DNA from: Cunninghamella blakesleeana | Lineage: Eukaryota; Mucoromycota; Mucoromycetes; Mucorales; Cunninghamellaceae | Assembly (NCBI GenBank): GCA_017871115.1 | Contig: JAFCIZ010000011.1 | Span: 513,501-577,500, forward strand | Direction: 5' to 3' | DNA: 64,000 nt | Shown here: positions 11,802 through 26,994 of the stretch, in pieces | Layout of the letters: each line of letters starts with the position of its first letter | Numbering within the stretch: the stretch's first letter is position 1 | Translations under genes and position numbers: made by a program | The notes under the pieces: model-generated | Seen by the model: the letters and a program-made list of their open reading frames with translations, nothing else | What the model was told of the DNA's origin: nothing | Database searches by the model: none

Positions 11802-13475
11802 TCAATCAATATAGTCATTTTCATCAAATTGATCTCTCATATAAAAAGTAGGGTACACACCGAAGGAAGTTTTCAAATACCATTGGCCATTAGATAATTG
11901 ATTTAAAACAAAATGAACCACACCATTAAGAATCAATTCTTGTTTAATTTCTTCTTCGAAATATAAATCATATAATTGATCATCTAAAGTTGTTTCTTGC
12001 TTACGATCATATTGAACCAAGGTCACTTTATAGTATTTTATGTTGTTATTATAATCACTATAGGGTTGAATATCTTTTATTTTTGCCCATAAACGAAGGT
12101 CTTCCTTTTTTAAAATGATATTATCAAGGTCCTTTTCGTTATTATGCCATAAACTTGTTATTAATTTTTTAGCTTCTTTAATTTTTGTCGATTCCTTATT
12201 ATCCGTTGTTGATAAACCCATGAATTCGGCTGCTAATTGCCTTGCTTTTGGGTCTGTTAATTGTTTTAACCACTCATTATCGTCATCATCTATATTATTA
12301 GAGAGTAATTTGCCTTGAAATAGTGTATGACAAGCAGAATTAAACGCACCAGGTAATAGGTTTTTTACTTTTTTACATGGAACCAATTGTTCTTTAGCTA
12401 ACCCCACAAACTGTCTTGCTTTTGCAATATCCTCTTTATACTCTGGTGCTACATTTCTTATTTCCAAATATCTTAAAAAGGCATCAATCATTTTAGGCGC
12501 TTGTTGATGATTGGACAAACTAATAAAAAGACTATGAGGAGATAAAAATTTATTACCTAAATAAATTTGAGCAACTTCGCTAAAACTGATATAAATACCA
12601 TCTTCCAATTCATCTTCTTCATTATAAAAATCTTCATCTTCAATGGTAGCTGTAGCAGCTTTGGCAGCTTCAAAATCTACTTCGACATCGCCATCATTGG
12701 CATCAGCTTGAGCAGAATCCCCACCAGTAGCACGACCAAGGAATGCATTTGGACCGACATTGACGCCTCCAAATTTTAAATAATCATCAAAAATGGCTCG
12801 GTTTTCTTCGGTGAAACGGTGATTCCGTTTATATTTCCAAATGGCATATTCAATTCTTCTTGCTAAAGAACGTGATCTATATATAAAATAGAAAAAATAG
12901 TGTATATATCAATAAGTACAGATATTAATTTCTTTTTTGAGTAAATAAATAGATAAAGTGATTATATGTAATATTTATAACTTTACGGATCATAGGGATC
13001 TTCAACAGCATCTTCGTCATATTTTTCTTTATAGTCTTCAGTTATTTCTGACCCAGCTTCAGGTAATTTGGAAGTCTTTGATCTTTTCTTTCTTTTCTTC
13101 TTTTTTTTTTCGGTGGTATTATTAGGTGAACCGTTATCATTGTTATCATTATTATTTCTTTGTATATTATTTAATCCTCCCGAAGGTATCTTGGCTGTAA
13201 GTTGAGCTGGAGTAGATAAACCAACAGTAGGCACAGAAGGATTTAAAGAATCCATATCGAAGTTTTCATCTAAATCTTCATATGCTGCCTTCATAGCTGC
13301 TTCATTATATTGCTGTAGTAAAGCACTACAGAGGAGAAAAAAGTAAAAACATAAAACAAAAAAAGACCGAGAGAAGTATATTGTATAAGTATAATTCTTT
13401 TTTGTTATATAATTATTGTATAGAATTTATATATCGAGCGAATTACAGAAGCTTATCTCTTTCTTCGGGATCCAT
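11802..13475 (-). CDS. ARB1: Argonaute siRNA chaperone complex subunit Arb1
   Basis: Exons on minus: 13447..13475, 12987..13325, 11802..12876; 480 aa, all joins in frame. Recognised from the Arb1 layout: an N-terminal lysine-rich stretch (KKKKKRKKRSK), then an acidic YxEEY/YDEDAVEDPYDP segment, then the RIEYAIWKYKRNHRFTEENR helix and YLKFGGVNVGPNAFLG motif, and a long helical C-terminal domain. In fission yeast Arb1 sits with Arb2 and Ago1 in the ARC complex, blocks slicing, and promotes maturation of siRNA-loaded Argonaute for heterochromatin assembly. Start chosen at 13475 because exon 1 (MDPEERDKLL) splices in frame to the conserved part. It shares a 458-bp upstream region with the divergent YTH1 gene. 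Confidence 0.8.
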
Positions 13476-13933
13476 GGGCCTTTTTTGTTGAAAAAATAAT
13501 GAAAACAATGAATTAAAAGGTTGAAAAATTCGCGTCTCTTAATTTTTAAATAATTTAAATGGCCGACTAATTCTTTGTATTAATGTTATTTTTTATTTTT
13601 GCATGTTATTTTGATGGTTTTTATAAACTATTACAATTTATAATAAAAATATATATTAAAGTTTAATCGTTTTAATCAGATTATTATGAATCTAATACAT
13701 ATATATATATATATATAAATAATAATAAAAATAACAATGGCATGATGAAAATAAAAAGTGATATGGTTAAAGAATAAAAAGGTAAATTATTTTAAAACTC
13801 AGTATCTTATTTTTTTTTAAAAATGGTCAACTTTTTTTCTCCACTTTTTTTTTCTTTTTTTTTTTCATTCCAATTTTTTTTACACTATTTTTATTTATTT
13901 GTTTTATTTAATAATAATAATAATATTATAAAT
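13476..13933. promoter_or_regulatory. Divergent intergenic region ARB1 / YTH1
   Basis: 458 bp between the two start codons. AT-rich with a TA microsatellite near 13699 and long T tracts just before the YTH1 start. No specific binding site could be assigned. Confidence 0.4.
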
Positions 13934-14943
13934 ATGTTAATTTCACCTATATATAATAAAGATCCTTTTGATATAAAGTTCGACTTTGAAGATTTTATTA
14001 AAGAGGAATTAGGATTGGATTTAAATAATTTTACTAAACCCGAAGGTAAACAAAACAGAGGATTATAAATCTCTTTACTCTTACTCTCATTCTCTATGCA
14101 TTATTATGATTGAATTCTTACTTACTTTTTTCTTTCTTTCTTTATTTTAATACAGATGAAAAAATATGTAAATATTTTTTAAAAGGGTCTTGTACAAAGG
14201 GTAATTCCTGTGCATATAAGCATCGTGATGCGGAAAAGGACAAGTTAGTAGTTTGTAAACATTGGTTAAGAGGGTTATGTAAAAAAGGGGATCGATGTGA
14301 ATTTCTTCATGTCTTTAATATGAAAAAGATGCCTGAGTGTTGGTTTTATTCAAAATATGGTGAATGCTGTAATGGGGACGAGTGCATGTATTTACATATT
14401 GATCCGGAAAGTAAACAAAAGGAATGTCCTTGGTATGCTCGTGGATTTTGTAAACATGGTCCCCACTGTCGTCATAAACATGTAAGGAAGATGGTGTGTC
14501 AAAACTATTTAACTGGGTTTTGTCCTGATGGTTTAAATTGCCCTAATGGACATCCAAAATATGAATTACCTGTAAGTAATAACCCATCATCAGGTGATAA
14601 TCCACAACAGCAACAACAGCAACAGCAACAACAACAGCAATCACAAAGACAACAGCATCATCAACAACAATCATCACAACAACAATATCACCCACAACAG
14701 CAACAACAACAACGTTCTTTTCAACCACCTTCTATGTTACAACCTCCTTCTTCTATGTTTCCTGCACATCAGCAACAACAGCAACAAGGAAATAAAGCAT
14801 TTAGAAAATTGGAAGAAGTTACTTGCTTTAAATGTATGCAAAAGGGTCATTATGCTAATAAATGTCCAAATCCTAAAGTAGGACAAGGGATGCAAGGCTT
14901 ACAACAACAAATGATGCAAGGTGGAATGCCGGGAAGAATGTAA
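13934..14943 (+). CDS. YTH1: CPSF30/Yth1, mRNA 3'-end processing zinc-finger protein
   Basis: Exons 13934..14045 and 14156..14943; 299 aa. Five consecutive CCCH zinc fingers (CX7-8CX5CX3H), starting CKYFLKGSC, CKHWLRGLC, CWFYSKYGEC, CPWYARGFC and CQNYLTGFC. A Gln-rich linker with many CAA/CAG codons follows, then one CCHC zinc knuckle (CFKCMQKGHYANKC) and a Met/Gln/Gly tail. Five CCCH fingers plus a knuckle is the metazoan CPSF30 layout; budding-yeast Yth1 lacks the knuckle. In the polyadenylation factor, fingers 2 and 3 read AAUAAA and later parts contact Fip1 and RNA. Start chosen at the internal ATG (MLISPIYNKDPF) because the open frame upstream is Phe-rich low complexity. Confidence 0.93.
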
Positions 14944-15460
14944 TGATTTATATGTGTGTGTGTGTGTTAAAAAAAATAATTAAGATTTTGTAAATATATA
15001 TATCTATTTAATTGCTTTAATTTCAGCTAGCTTTATTATTGAAATAATAAAAAGAAAAAGAATAAAAAATGATTAATTATGTAATTTGATATTTTTTTTC
15101 AAGGGTACACTAAAAAACATTATAGTTGTTTTTTTATAATTACATTTTTATTTTTCGAATAGACATAATTTTTTTAAATGAAATAAATAAACATTTAAAA
15201 ACTAGTTTATAAGCATATTAAGAAAAAAGATAAATAAACTTTAGAAACATGTTAATAAAAAGTAGACGTGATTTGGTATGTGTACTCTTTATTTTCTTGG
15301 TTCAATTTTATTTTTAAAATGCCGCCCACTACTATTTTTTTTAAAATTTCGATTTTTCCTTTTTTTCTCTCCTTTTTTTCGTTCATTATTCATTATCTTT
15401 TTTTTTTTTTTCTTATCAAGACTTGTATATAAACTATATACTTATTAATATATATATATA
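14944..15460. other. Intergenic YTH1 / SNF1
   Basis: 3' flank of YTH1 with a short TG microsatellite at about 14951-14967, and upstream region of the kinase gene with pyrimidine-rich tracts (15355-15415). No gene seen. Confidence 0.4.
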
Positions 15461-18573
<3,113 letters not shown>

Positions 18574-20688
18574 GGAAGTAACTCAATAAATAACTATCTT
18601 CATCATCGTGTAATAAAAAATATTATTAATTGTATGTCCAAAAAACAGAAAAAGTAAAAGTAGAAAAATTACAATCTTTTGAGGTTATAATACTTTTTAA
18701 AATAAACGATCCATATAAATATGTGGCTGGGAACCGAAAATTAGGAATCGAATAAAAGCATTTTATTTCACTTTGCCTATTTATTATCTACAAATAAATA
18801 TAAATTTGTTTTTATAAATAATGCCACTTTATATGTAATAAAGTATGCTCTTTTAAACAAAAAGCAATTAAAGAATGTTTGTATAAAAAATATATTTTTT
18901 AATTTTTACAACGGAAATTTTCGTGATCATCCTCCTTTTCCAGCCACTTTTTAATACACTGTATTTTTACCATAGAAACTGGTTTTAAAACATGTGTTAA
19001 AATCTCTAGATTATAAAGAAATGAATCATAATAACTTTTTAGAAAATTTTAAAAAGATGTAACCTATACTCATTTATTTTATCATTTCAATGACCATATA
19101 CAGCATTCGAATTGATAGAGAATTGTTTTCGTATTGATTTGATTCTTAATAAATTTTAGTACATGTTTATTTTTAATTAAATCAATAAAATTTTTTTATA
19201 TGATTACTATATATACCCTTACTAGTATTATCTATAAAAGATATCTTTATTAAATTATTAGAACTTGTGTGATTTAATTTTTTTTTATAGTGTAAACGAA
19301 AATTACAAAATCATGCTCGAAACAAAAAAAAAAAAATTAATAGCATCTAGTAATAAATTTCAATCATGTATTTAATTATCCTTTAGACATCATAATATCA
19401 AAGTAATCAGCTATTTATATTATATAGTTGTTTACTTACGATTTACACCATAATTAAAAAAAATAGAAGCAAATGATGTAATTTAAGTAGCTTTTTTATT
19501 ATATAATTGATTTTTAGAGAATGTATATTAATAAAGAAAAAAAAAACTTAAGATACTAAATGATAAATAAAAAAAAACCAACCTATCTTGGTACCACTAT
19601 ATACTAAAAATCAATATTCCACCTATACAAAATATGTTGCCAATAATAGTTCATATATTGCTAATTAGAATATACAGATGCTTATTATTTTACTTGGGGT
19701 ATTTATAATAAAGCAAGTGATCATTAATGAACATTCTGCTTAGACATACCATTGGAAAACACAAATATTCACAGTAAAAAAAATTCAAACTCAACGTTGG
19801 GTACTTACAAAAAAGGCAACATTTGCTTATACATAAATATATGCAAATATTATTGGCGATTCTTTATTTTTTTTTTTTTTTTTTTTGCCATAATATAACA
19901 TTCGTTTTTTTTTTTAATGAAAAAAAAAAATTATAATATAGTGATGAATACCCATATATAGAAAATATATATTTATTAGTAAGCTATAAAAATAATTAAT
20001 ATTAAAAAAGTATATATATATATATATGAGTCTGTGTGTGTATGTATATGTATTTGTATATATATATGTATATTGTTAAAATTATGAATCAATATTCAAG
20101 ACTATGATCGATCATTATTTTAATTATTAAAAAAATCATGCCACACCAAATGAGACAAAAAATTAAAAAAATTACTATCATCTGAAACCAAGGAACAAAA
20201 AAAAAACGATCATATAGAGGCCAATAAAGTCACCATATAAAGAAAAATGAAAGAACAAGTTTCGCAAAATAGGACCTTTTTTAAAATGTGTTCCATAAAA
20301 AAAATACCACTGAACGCACCTTTTTTTAAATAAATAATAATGCTTTATATTATATTATATTCATTTTTAATATTTTAAACAGTGGAAAAATTAGTAGTTA
20401 CAGTATTTGTTTGTTCAGTTGTTTGTTTGTTTTTTTTTTTTTGGCCATCATACATAAGAAATGAAACAAAATTAAAAAGAAAAATCAAGATATACCTCGT
20501 TTTTTATACTATCAATGAAACCGGGCATAATTATTTATCCCTCTTTTTTAATATAAAAAGATACAAATTACGAATGAAAAAATGATCATTAAATTTCTTG
20601 CATTCACTTTTTTTTCTCTTTTTTTTCTAAAAAAATTACATTCTTACATTAAGATTTTTTTAGTTAAAATAGACATATATATTTAATA
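18574..20688. other. Intergenic SNF1 / catalase; contains outer part of inverted-repeat left arm
   Basis: No gene supported. From about 19790 to the catalase start the DNA matches, in reverse complement, about 29910-30870. Clear shared blocks are the 'CAACGTTG ... GCTTATACATAAA' stretch (19795-19850 against 30805-30860) and a 'CTGAAACCA...AAAGAAAAATGAAAGAAC' stretch (20180-20260 against 30345-30440). The outer 1.2 kb (18574-19785) is unremarkable AT-rich DNA. Confidence 0.6.
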
Positions 20689-23032
20689 ATGCTTGTTTAT
20701 CTTCCACTCTTTTTGTTCTTTATATTTAATGTTAGTTGGGCCATTGGTAATATTGATAATAATAATAATAAATTAAAAAAAGTTAATTTATACAAGCTTC
20801 AATATTTACACTATATTTATTTATTTATTTAGCTGAACCTGCATCTGATGGGTCTAAACCTGAAGACGCAAAAATGGAACAACTCAACAAGTTTACTTTA
20901 ACTGATAAAGGAGAACAAGAAACTACTACTTTTGGTACAAAAATTGATAATCAAGAAAGTTTAAAAGCTGGTTTAGATGGTCCAACTTTATTAGAAGATT
21001 TTATGATTCGTGAAAAAATCTTTCATTTTGGTACGTGAAAAAAATAAGATTATTAATAATAATAGTTTATTTTTGAATTTTTTTTTAAACTTCTTTCTTA
21101 ACTTTATTTTTTATATATCATATAGACCATGAAAGAATTCCTGAACGTGCTGTTCATGCTAGAGGTGTAGGTGTACATGGCTATTTTGAATCTTATGGGG
21201 ATTATTCCAATATTACAGCTGCTTCATTCTTAAGAGAAAAAGGAAAAAGGACTCCTATGTTTGTTCGGTTTTCTACAGTACTTGGTTCACGTGGTTCACC
21301 TGATACAGTAAGAGACGTTCGCGGTTTTGCTTTAAGATTTTATACAGATGAAGGCTTATTTGATTTAGTAGGAAACGATATTGCTCCATTTTTCGTTCAT
21401 GATGCTATCAAGTTCCCTGATTTGGTTCATGCTGCTAAACCCCAACCTGATACTGAAACACCTCAGGCTGGCTCTGCTCATGAAACTGCTTATGATTTCT
21501 TTGCTGAATTCCCTGAATCTCTTCATACAGTCTTTTGGGCCTTATCTCCTCGCGGTATTCCTAATTCATTACGTCAAGTAGAAGGTTTTGGTGTTCATAC
21601 TTTTAGATTGATCAATGAAAAAGGCGAATCTCATCTTGTTAAATTCATGTGGAAACCTAAACAAGGGTTATCTAATTTACTTTGGGATGAAGCACAAAAG
21701 ATTGCTGGTAAAAATATCGATTTTCATCGTGATGATCTTTATACCGCTATTAACAACGGTGATTATCCTGAATGGGAATTTGGTGCTCAAATTTTAAAAG
21801 AAGACCAATTTGATGATTTCCCCTTTTCTCTTCTTGATCCAACAAAAATCATTCCTGAATCTTTGGTTCCTTTTACACCTTTAGGTAAATTTGTCTTGAA
21901 TCGTAACCCTGAAAATTACTTTGCTGAAACAGAACAAGTTACTTTCTGCCCTGGCCATATTGTACGTGGTATTGGCTTTACTAATGATCCTTTGCTTCAA
22001 GGTCGGTTATTCTCTTATATTGATACACAAACCAACCGTATGGGCAGTGCAAATTACATGCAATTACCTATCAACCGTCCTATCAACCCTGTTCATAATA
22101 ATCAACGTGATGGGTTTATGCAAACTCAAATTCACCGCGGTAAAGTGGCTTATTATCCTAATAGACTTCAAGATAATACACCTAGTGTTGTACCTCCACA
22201 AGATGGCGGCTATATTGATTATCCTGAAAGAATCTCAAATGTTACTAAAGTGCGTGGTAAATCTGCTAAATTCTTTGACTTCTATTCCCAAGCTCAATTG
22301 TATTATAATTCTTTAACAAAAGCTGAAAAACAACAAATGATTAATGGATTACGTTTTGAAATTGGTAAATCTAAAAGCCTTGATGTACGTAAACGAATGA
22401 TTCGAGTCATTAATCAAGTAGATAATAACTTGGCCCGTCGCATTGCCTCAGCTGTAGGTGTTCCTTTACCTGAAAAAGAAGTTGAAAACAAGAATCAAAC
22501 TACAGTAGGTATCTCTATTGAACGTTTCCCTAAACCTGATAATATCAAAACTCGTCGTGTAGCTATTTTAACGGCCCCTGGTACAACAACATCTGAAGCT
22601 AAAGCCATGTATGATTTCCTTAAATCCAAAGGCGCTTATCCTACTTATGTCGGTCCTAATTTAGGTGATCAAGACGGCCTCGATATTACAGATACTTATA
22701 CCACTACTTCTTCTGTTCTTTTTGATGCTATTTATGTTCCTACTGGTAGTGACAAGGCCTTTAAAACTTTGACTTCCAAAACTTCTCTCTTCCTTATGGA
22801 TGAACCTAAAATGTTTGTTTTAGAAGCCTTCCGCCATGGTAAACCTGTTGCTGCTACTGGAAAAGGTATCGATTTATTGAAATATGCTGATGTTGACCTT
22901 CCTGGAAAGAATAAAAAAGAATTGCATGGTGTCGTTGTGGGTAAAAATGCTAATGACATCACTGATGAATTGGAAAAAGCTTTAAAGCAACAAAGATTCT
23001 GGGACCGTTTACCTTTAGATGATGATGCTTAA
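20689..23032 (+). CDS. Large-subunit (clade 2, HPII-type) catalase with predicted signal peptide
   Basis: Exons 20689..20746, 20833..21030, 21126..23032; 720 aa. Converts hydrogen peroxide to water and oxygen using heme. Exon 1 encodes a hydrophobic leader (MLVYLPLFLFFIFNVSWAI) typical of a secretory signal, followed by the mature start AEPASDG. Catalytic His96 lies in AVHARG, distal Asn169 in GNDIAPFF, and the proximal heme-ligand Tyr383 in RLFSYIDTQTNR. The C-terminal about 150 residues (RRVAILTAPG..., GKPVAATGKG) form the class I amidotransferase/DJ-1-like domain found only in large catalases. Near-identical paralogue on the opposite strand at 27614..29903; the main difference is exon 1. 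Confidence 0.95.
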
Positions 23033-24984
23033 TTAATAATAATAGTACATATAAATAATATCCCTTTTTATTTTTCTTAGAGATTTTTTTCATTTTTATT
23101 ATATAGAAATCAAAGTCAAAATCAAAATAAAAAATATAAACAATAAATAATAAATAATAAATAATAAATAATAAATAATAAATAATAAATAATGAAACTT
23201 AAATAAAATTAAAATTAAAAAAAATATTGAATTATAAACGAATTTACAATTTTTTTTTAAAAACATATATACAAAATACAATAAGATGTGATATATTAAG
23301 CAAGTAGAATAAAAAAATTGACTCATTACAAAAATTCTTTTAAAGTTATATTAAATCAGTAAACTATGAAATGAGCTAACAGATAATATATATTAATAAA
23401 AAAATAAAAAAATAAAAAAAAAGAGATAGGATTTCAAATTATTAATATCTAATCTTTTTTTTCGATTTCTTTTTTCACAATTAATATCCTACTTAGATGC
23501 TCCGTTTTGTTACTAATATCGCAATGATATATTTTATTTTTATCAAAGGCACAAACTTTTTAATAATACCTTTGTTTATAAAATAGTGTTGCCAAATCGA
23601 TGAACAAATTGATTATTCATTATTATCACTTGATAATAGAAAATTCTAGACCATGTATATTGACTTGTCTTATAGTAAAATGATGCCCATTCATTAAATT
23701 GGGTATCTATACTAAATAAGAGTTTGAATATAAAATAGATATTTTATTATCTTTAAATTATCAAAAAAATGCTTTATAAACGTACTGTTAAAAGTCCCTA
23801 TACTGAATCTAAGTTCATTACCATACCAATATAGAAAAAACCTATGACAATTTTTATGGATTATCATATAGTAATAAAATATATGAACAATCATAAAAAT
23901 GAGATTATTAAATCATATTGATTAATATCACTAACCATATAAAAGTGAATACTTATTCTATATAAATACCATATCAAAATTATATTATTATTTCATCTTC
24001 ACTTTATATTTATAATAAAAATATACCACCCAAGAAATTCTACTCGGCTGTTTTGCCTTTATTACTATATTCGATTCTTTAATTACTTTTTACATATAGA
24101 TATTTTTAATATGCTCTCCACAATGTGATAAAAAATGGACTTAAAAGTTCTTTTCAGTTCTTTTTTTATCATCGTTCAGAATTACCCAATCATTTTTTTA
24201 TTTCATTCTAGCGTTTTGACCAACTCTGATAGAATTTAACGACACATGAAGTTGTCTTCTCTTCCAGTTTTTTTTTTCTTTTTCCAAAATCAAAAAGTTT
24301 TCAAAAATTTTTTTTTTCATTTATGTTATTTATTTTACCTATAATATATATTACAATATAATACATCGTTTATTTGAAACGCTAGTATATATATTATATT
24401 TGATTATAATATTGATTAATAGCATTAATTTTATTTTTATTATTATTGTTACATTTCTAAGAGATATTATATAAAATCATAAGTGTATTGCGTTCCCTTT
24501 TTAAGTGTCAAAAAAATAACCTTTTCTTTTTTTGATTTTTGCATAAAAAGGGTTTCTTTGATTGTATCTAATTGTAATCCCTATATATCTCTGGTTCTTT
24601 ACTTTATTGGATTAGTCTATTAACAATTAAATATTTTTTTATTCATTAGTATTCTCTCTCTTTGATCTCTTTTTTATTATCCTTATCTTGGCATGATTTC
24701 CTCCTTGATTGCGCATTTTTCTGATTTACTATTAGTGAATTTTTTGTGTGCTAAACTTCATACGCTTGTTATTATAAAATGTAACTAACAAAAATAATAA
24801 TGATATTAAGTAATATGGCAACTTTATTTTTTATTTTTTATATATATTCATTAATTTATCCACCCCAATTGCTTTTCTACATTTGGTTAAGTATAACCAA
24901 AGCAAAAGTAATAAAAGAATGAATCAAGCTTGTTAAAAAAGCTTATCAGTTTTAACTCAATAAATTTTTCATAAATGTAATTAG
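23033..24984. other. 3' flank of catalase 1 and left half of the palindrome loop
   Basis: 23033-23690 is the inner part of the left arm, including a 7-bp tandem repeat (AATAAAT)n at about 23140-23190. Beyond about 23700 the sequence is unique, AT-rich and without a convincing gene. Confidence 0.5.
23140..23192. repeat. (AATAAAT)n heptanucleotide microsatellite
   Basis: About seven perfect copies of a 7-bp unit in the 3' flank of catalase 1. The matching place in the other arm (27478-27510) has a shorter, diverged TTTAATA array. Each unit contains AATAAA, so the array could supply overlapping polyadenylation signals; that is inference. Confidence 0.8.
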
Positions 24985-26925
24985 GCTATGAAAAATTCAT
25001 ATATGAAACAAGTAGCGTAGAGGTACTTGTAAAATATAATGAAATGGCTGAAAATGCTATGATAGACTTGAATGCTAGTTCAAAAATAACATTGAAATAT
25101 AAATATGAAATTGCTGAAGTCGACAAAGACAATGCCATAATTTATAGTTATCAAAGAAAGTTGGTCGCAATTTGCTTTGAAAAGGTAATTATATATTGTG
25201 AATATGATGAATTCATATTTACTTTATATTAATAAACAAGCGATTTTTTTATTTATTTAATTTAAAAGTGTAAATTTTTATGAAGACGAAAATCTTTTTT
25301 TAAAAAAATTATTATAAATGATAACTTCTAAACTGTTGCTGTATAATAAACTTAATGAAGATAAAACCTACACATTGAACCAGGTTATAAGACATAATTA
25401 ACGATTTTAAATAGGAAGTTGTTTTAATAAAATTATTTTAGTTATTTATTTATTTATTGAATAGGCTATGCTTATTAATAATAATCAATATGATTAACCC
25501 TAGCCAAATTAAATTGATTATTGGTGACCTTTCTTCTAAATGGAAGTTTTTAAATATATATATATATATATATATTGTAGTTTCCGTGAAAGCAATATTA
25601 ATAATATATCAGTAATGATTATCAAAGAGCAAGCCGCAGCCCTTTTAATCAATGGTCGATAATCACAGAAATACATCATGTTATCTATTTTAAATTTTAT
25701 GCAAGTAAATTAAAATATTTAAATGCGCGTATTATAAGCTTATTTAGTAAATTTATGAATCTATAAATACTTAATTGATATAGAATTGAATCCGTTGAAG
25801 ACTGGAATGACGATAATGATGTATCTGAACTTGTCATCTATAGAAGATTTGCAACTATTATGAACATAATATTTCAGCATTTTTCAATATTGACTTATAA
25901 GTATTATTCTATTAACTTTATTATTATTATTACTATTATTTATCGAGTATTTATTTTTTATTATTTCATTCTATAGTAGATGGCCAATTAGCTATACTAC
26001 CCATAAAGCCGCAAAAAATAATGAAACTCTTTTTGGGTCAGTGCTGCCCTTGTCAATAAACAACTTTGGTCACAAAATTGACTTATTATTTAAATACAAT
26101 AAAAAAAGTATACTTGAATTTCTAGCAATGAATTCAAAAAAAGCAGTGTTGGAAAAAGTTTAAAAATCATCCAAAAATGTAAAAATATACATACTAATGG
26201 AGCTATTCCCCATTATTTTAAAAAATTGAACAATATTTCCCTTCTTTTGCTGCGATGAATTGGATATGGATGCTTGTTTGTGGCATAAAAAAGTAAATTG
26301 TTAAAACATCTACATTCTAATATTGGGATTGATTTAGATCATTACGGGTACATCTACTTATTGGTAGGCATAGACTGTTTATTCTTTTCAAAAAAATAAA
26401 AAAATTAATAATAACTACTTCACTTTCTGAGGTTTCTAAATTTAAGGAACAATAACAATATTATTTTATTATAAAGTAAATAAATATTAATACATATGAG
26501 TATAGTAAAAGTTAATTTATTAAAGAAAAATTCAGAATTTTATTCAAATATTAGGTAAAATAGTCTGAACAGCAGTGGTGGAACGCAATCAGATTGATCA
26601 GTTATATGAATTCGTCTACGTTAATGATAGGTTTAATAATGTTGGAGACGTTGATGGTAAAACATCCTATAATAATTTTTTCTCCAAAAATAGTAAGGCA
26701 AAAAAAAAAAAAACCTTTAAAATCAAATTTAGATCTTTTTTATTTTAACATTTTTTTATCCTATGTTTTTATTTTATTTACAAAATTACATATATATATA
26801 TATATATATATATATGTAAAACATTGAAAAATAAAATATATCATTAATACTTCTATCTTCTAAAATATATGTTGCTATTAGCCATTATGGCAATATCTAT
26901 TTATTGATAGATAGAGATGAGATTT
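24985..26925 (+). pseudogene. Decayed multi-exon gene of a dispersed Mucorales-type family (loop of the palindrome)
   Basis: Exon-like fragments are separated by stops and frameshifts. 24985-25182 (GYEKFIYETSSVEVLVKYNE..., ending at a GT donor) is the first. About 25784-25900 (IESVEDWNDDNDVSELVIYRRF...) is followed by a canonical intron to about 25977. About 25980-26160 contains TTHKAAKNNETLFGS...FGHKIDLLFKYN. About 26585-26695 encodes IDQLYEFVYVNDRFNN. C-terminal-like pieces HYGYIYLLV (26337) and HYGNIYLLI (26890) occur twice. The GHK(I/V)DLLF motif recalls a large family of unnamed proteins in Mucorales genomes; that match is from memory and weak. No intact reading frame exists. Confidence 0.4.
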
Positions 26926-26994
26926 TCTTTAAAAAAAAAGTAAATTTAAATATACGTACAACAGGCACCAAAATTTGCTAGTTTAAGGAAACGC

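Larger units (their letters stand above)
19790..23690 (+). repeat. Large inverted repeat, left arm (contains catalase 1)
   Basis: About 3.9 kb, imperfect reverse complement of about 26995-30865. It covers the catalase promoter, gene and about 650 bp of 3' flank. Shared downstream blocks include AGCAAGTAGAATAAAAAAATTGACTCATTACAAAAA (written in part) near 23300 against 27310-27370, AATCGATGAACAAA near 23595 against 27085, and TTATAGTAAAATGAT near 23668 against 27010. The arms are separated by a loop of about 3.3 kb. Ends are by-eye estimates. Confidence 0.8.

Noticed and set aside
14543..14881. Val-rich and Asn-rich open frames over the YTH1 Gln-rich linker
   Set aside because: Shadow frames of the CAA/CAG-rich linker; the zinc-finger frame is clearly the real one.
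20382..20585. 67-aa open frame in the catalase 1 promoter
   Set aside because: Low complexity, and the region is the mirrored promoter of catalase 2, where this frame is not kept.
22732..22962. Minus-strand frame inside catalase 1 (and its mirror 27684-27914)
   Set aside because: Conserved only because the coding strand of the two catalases is conserved; a shadow frame.
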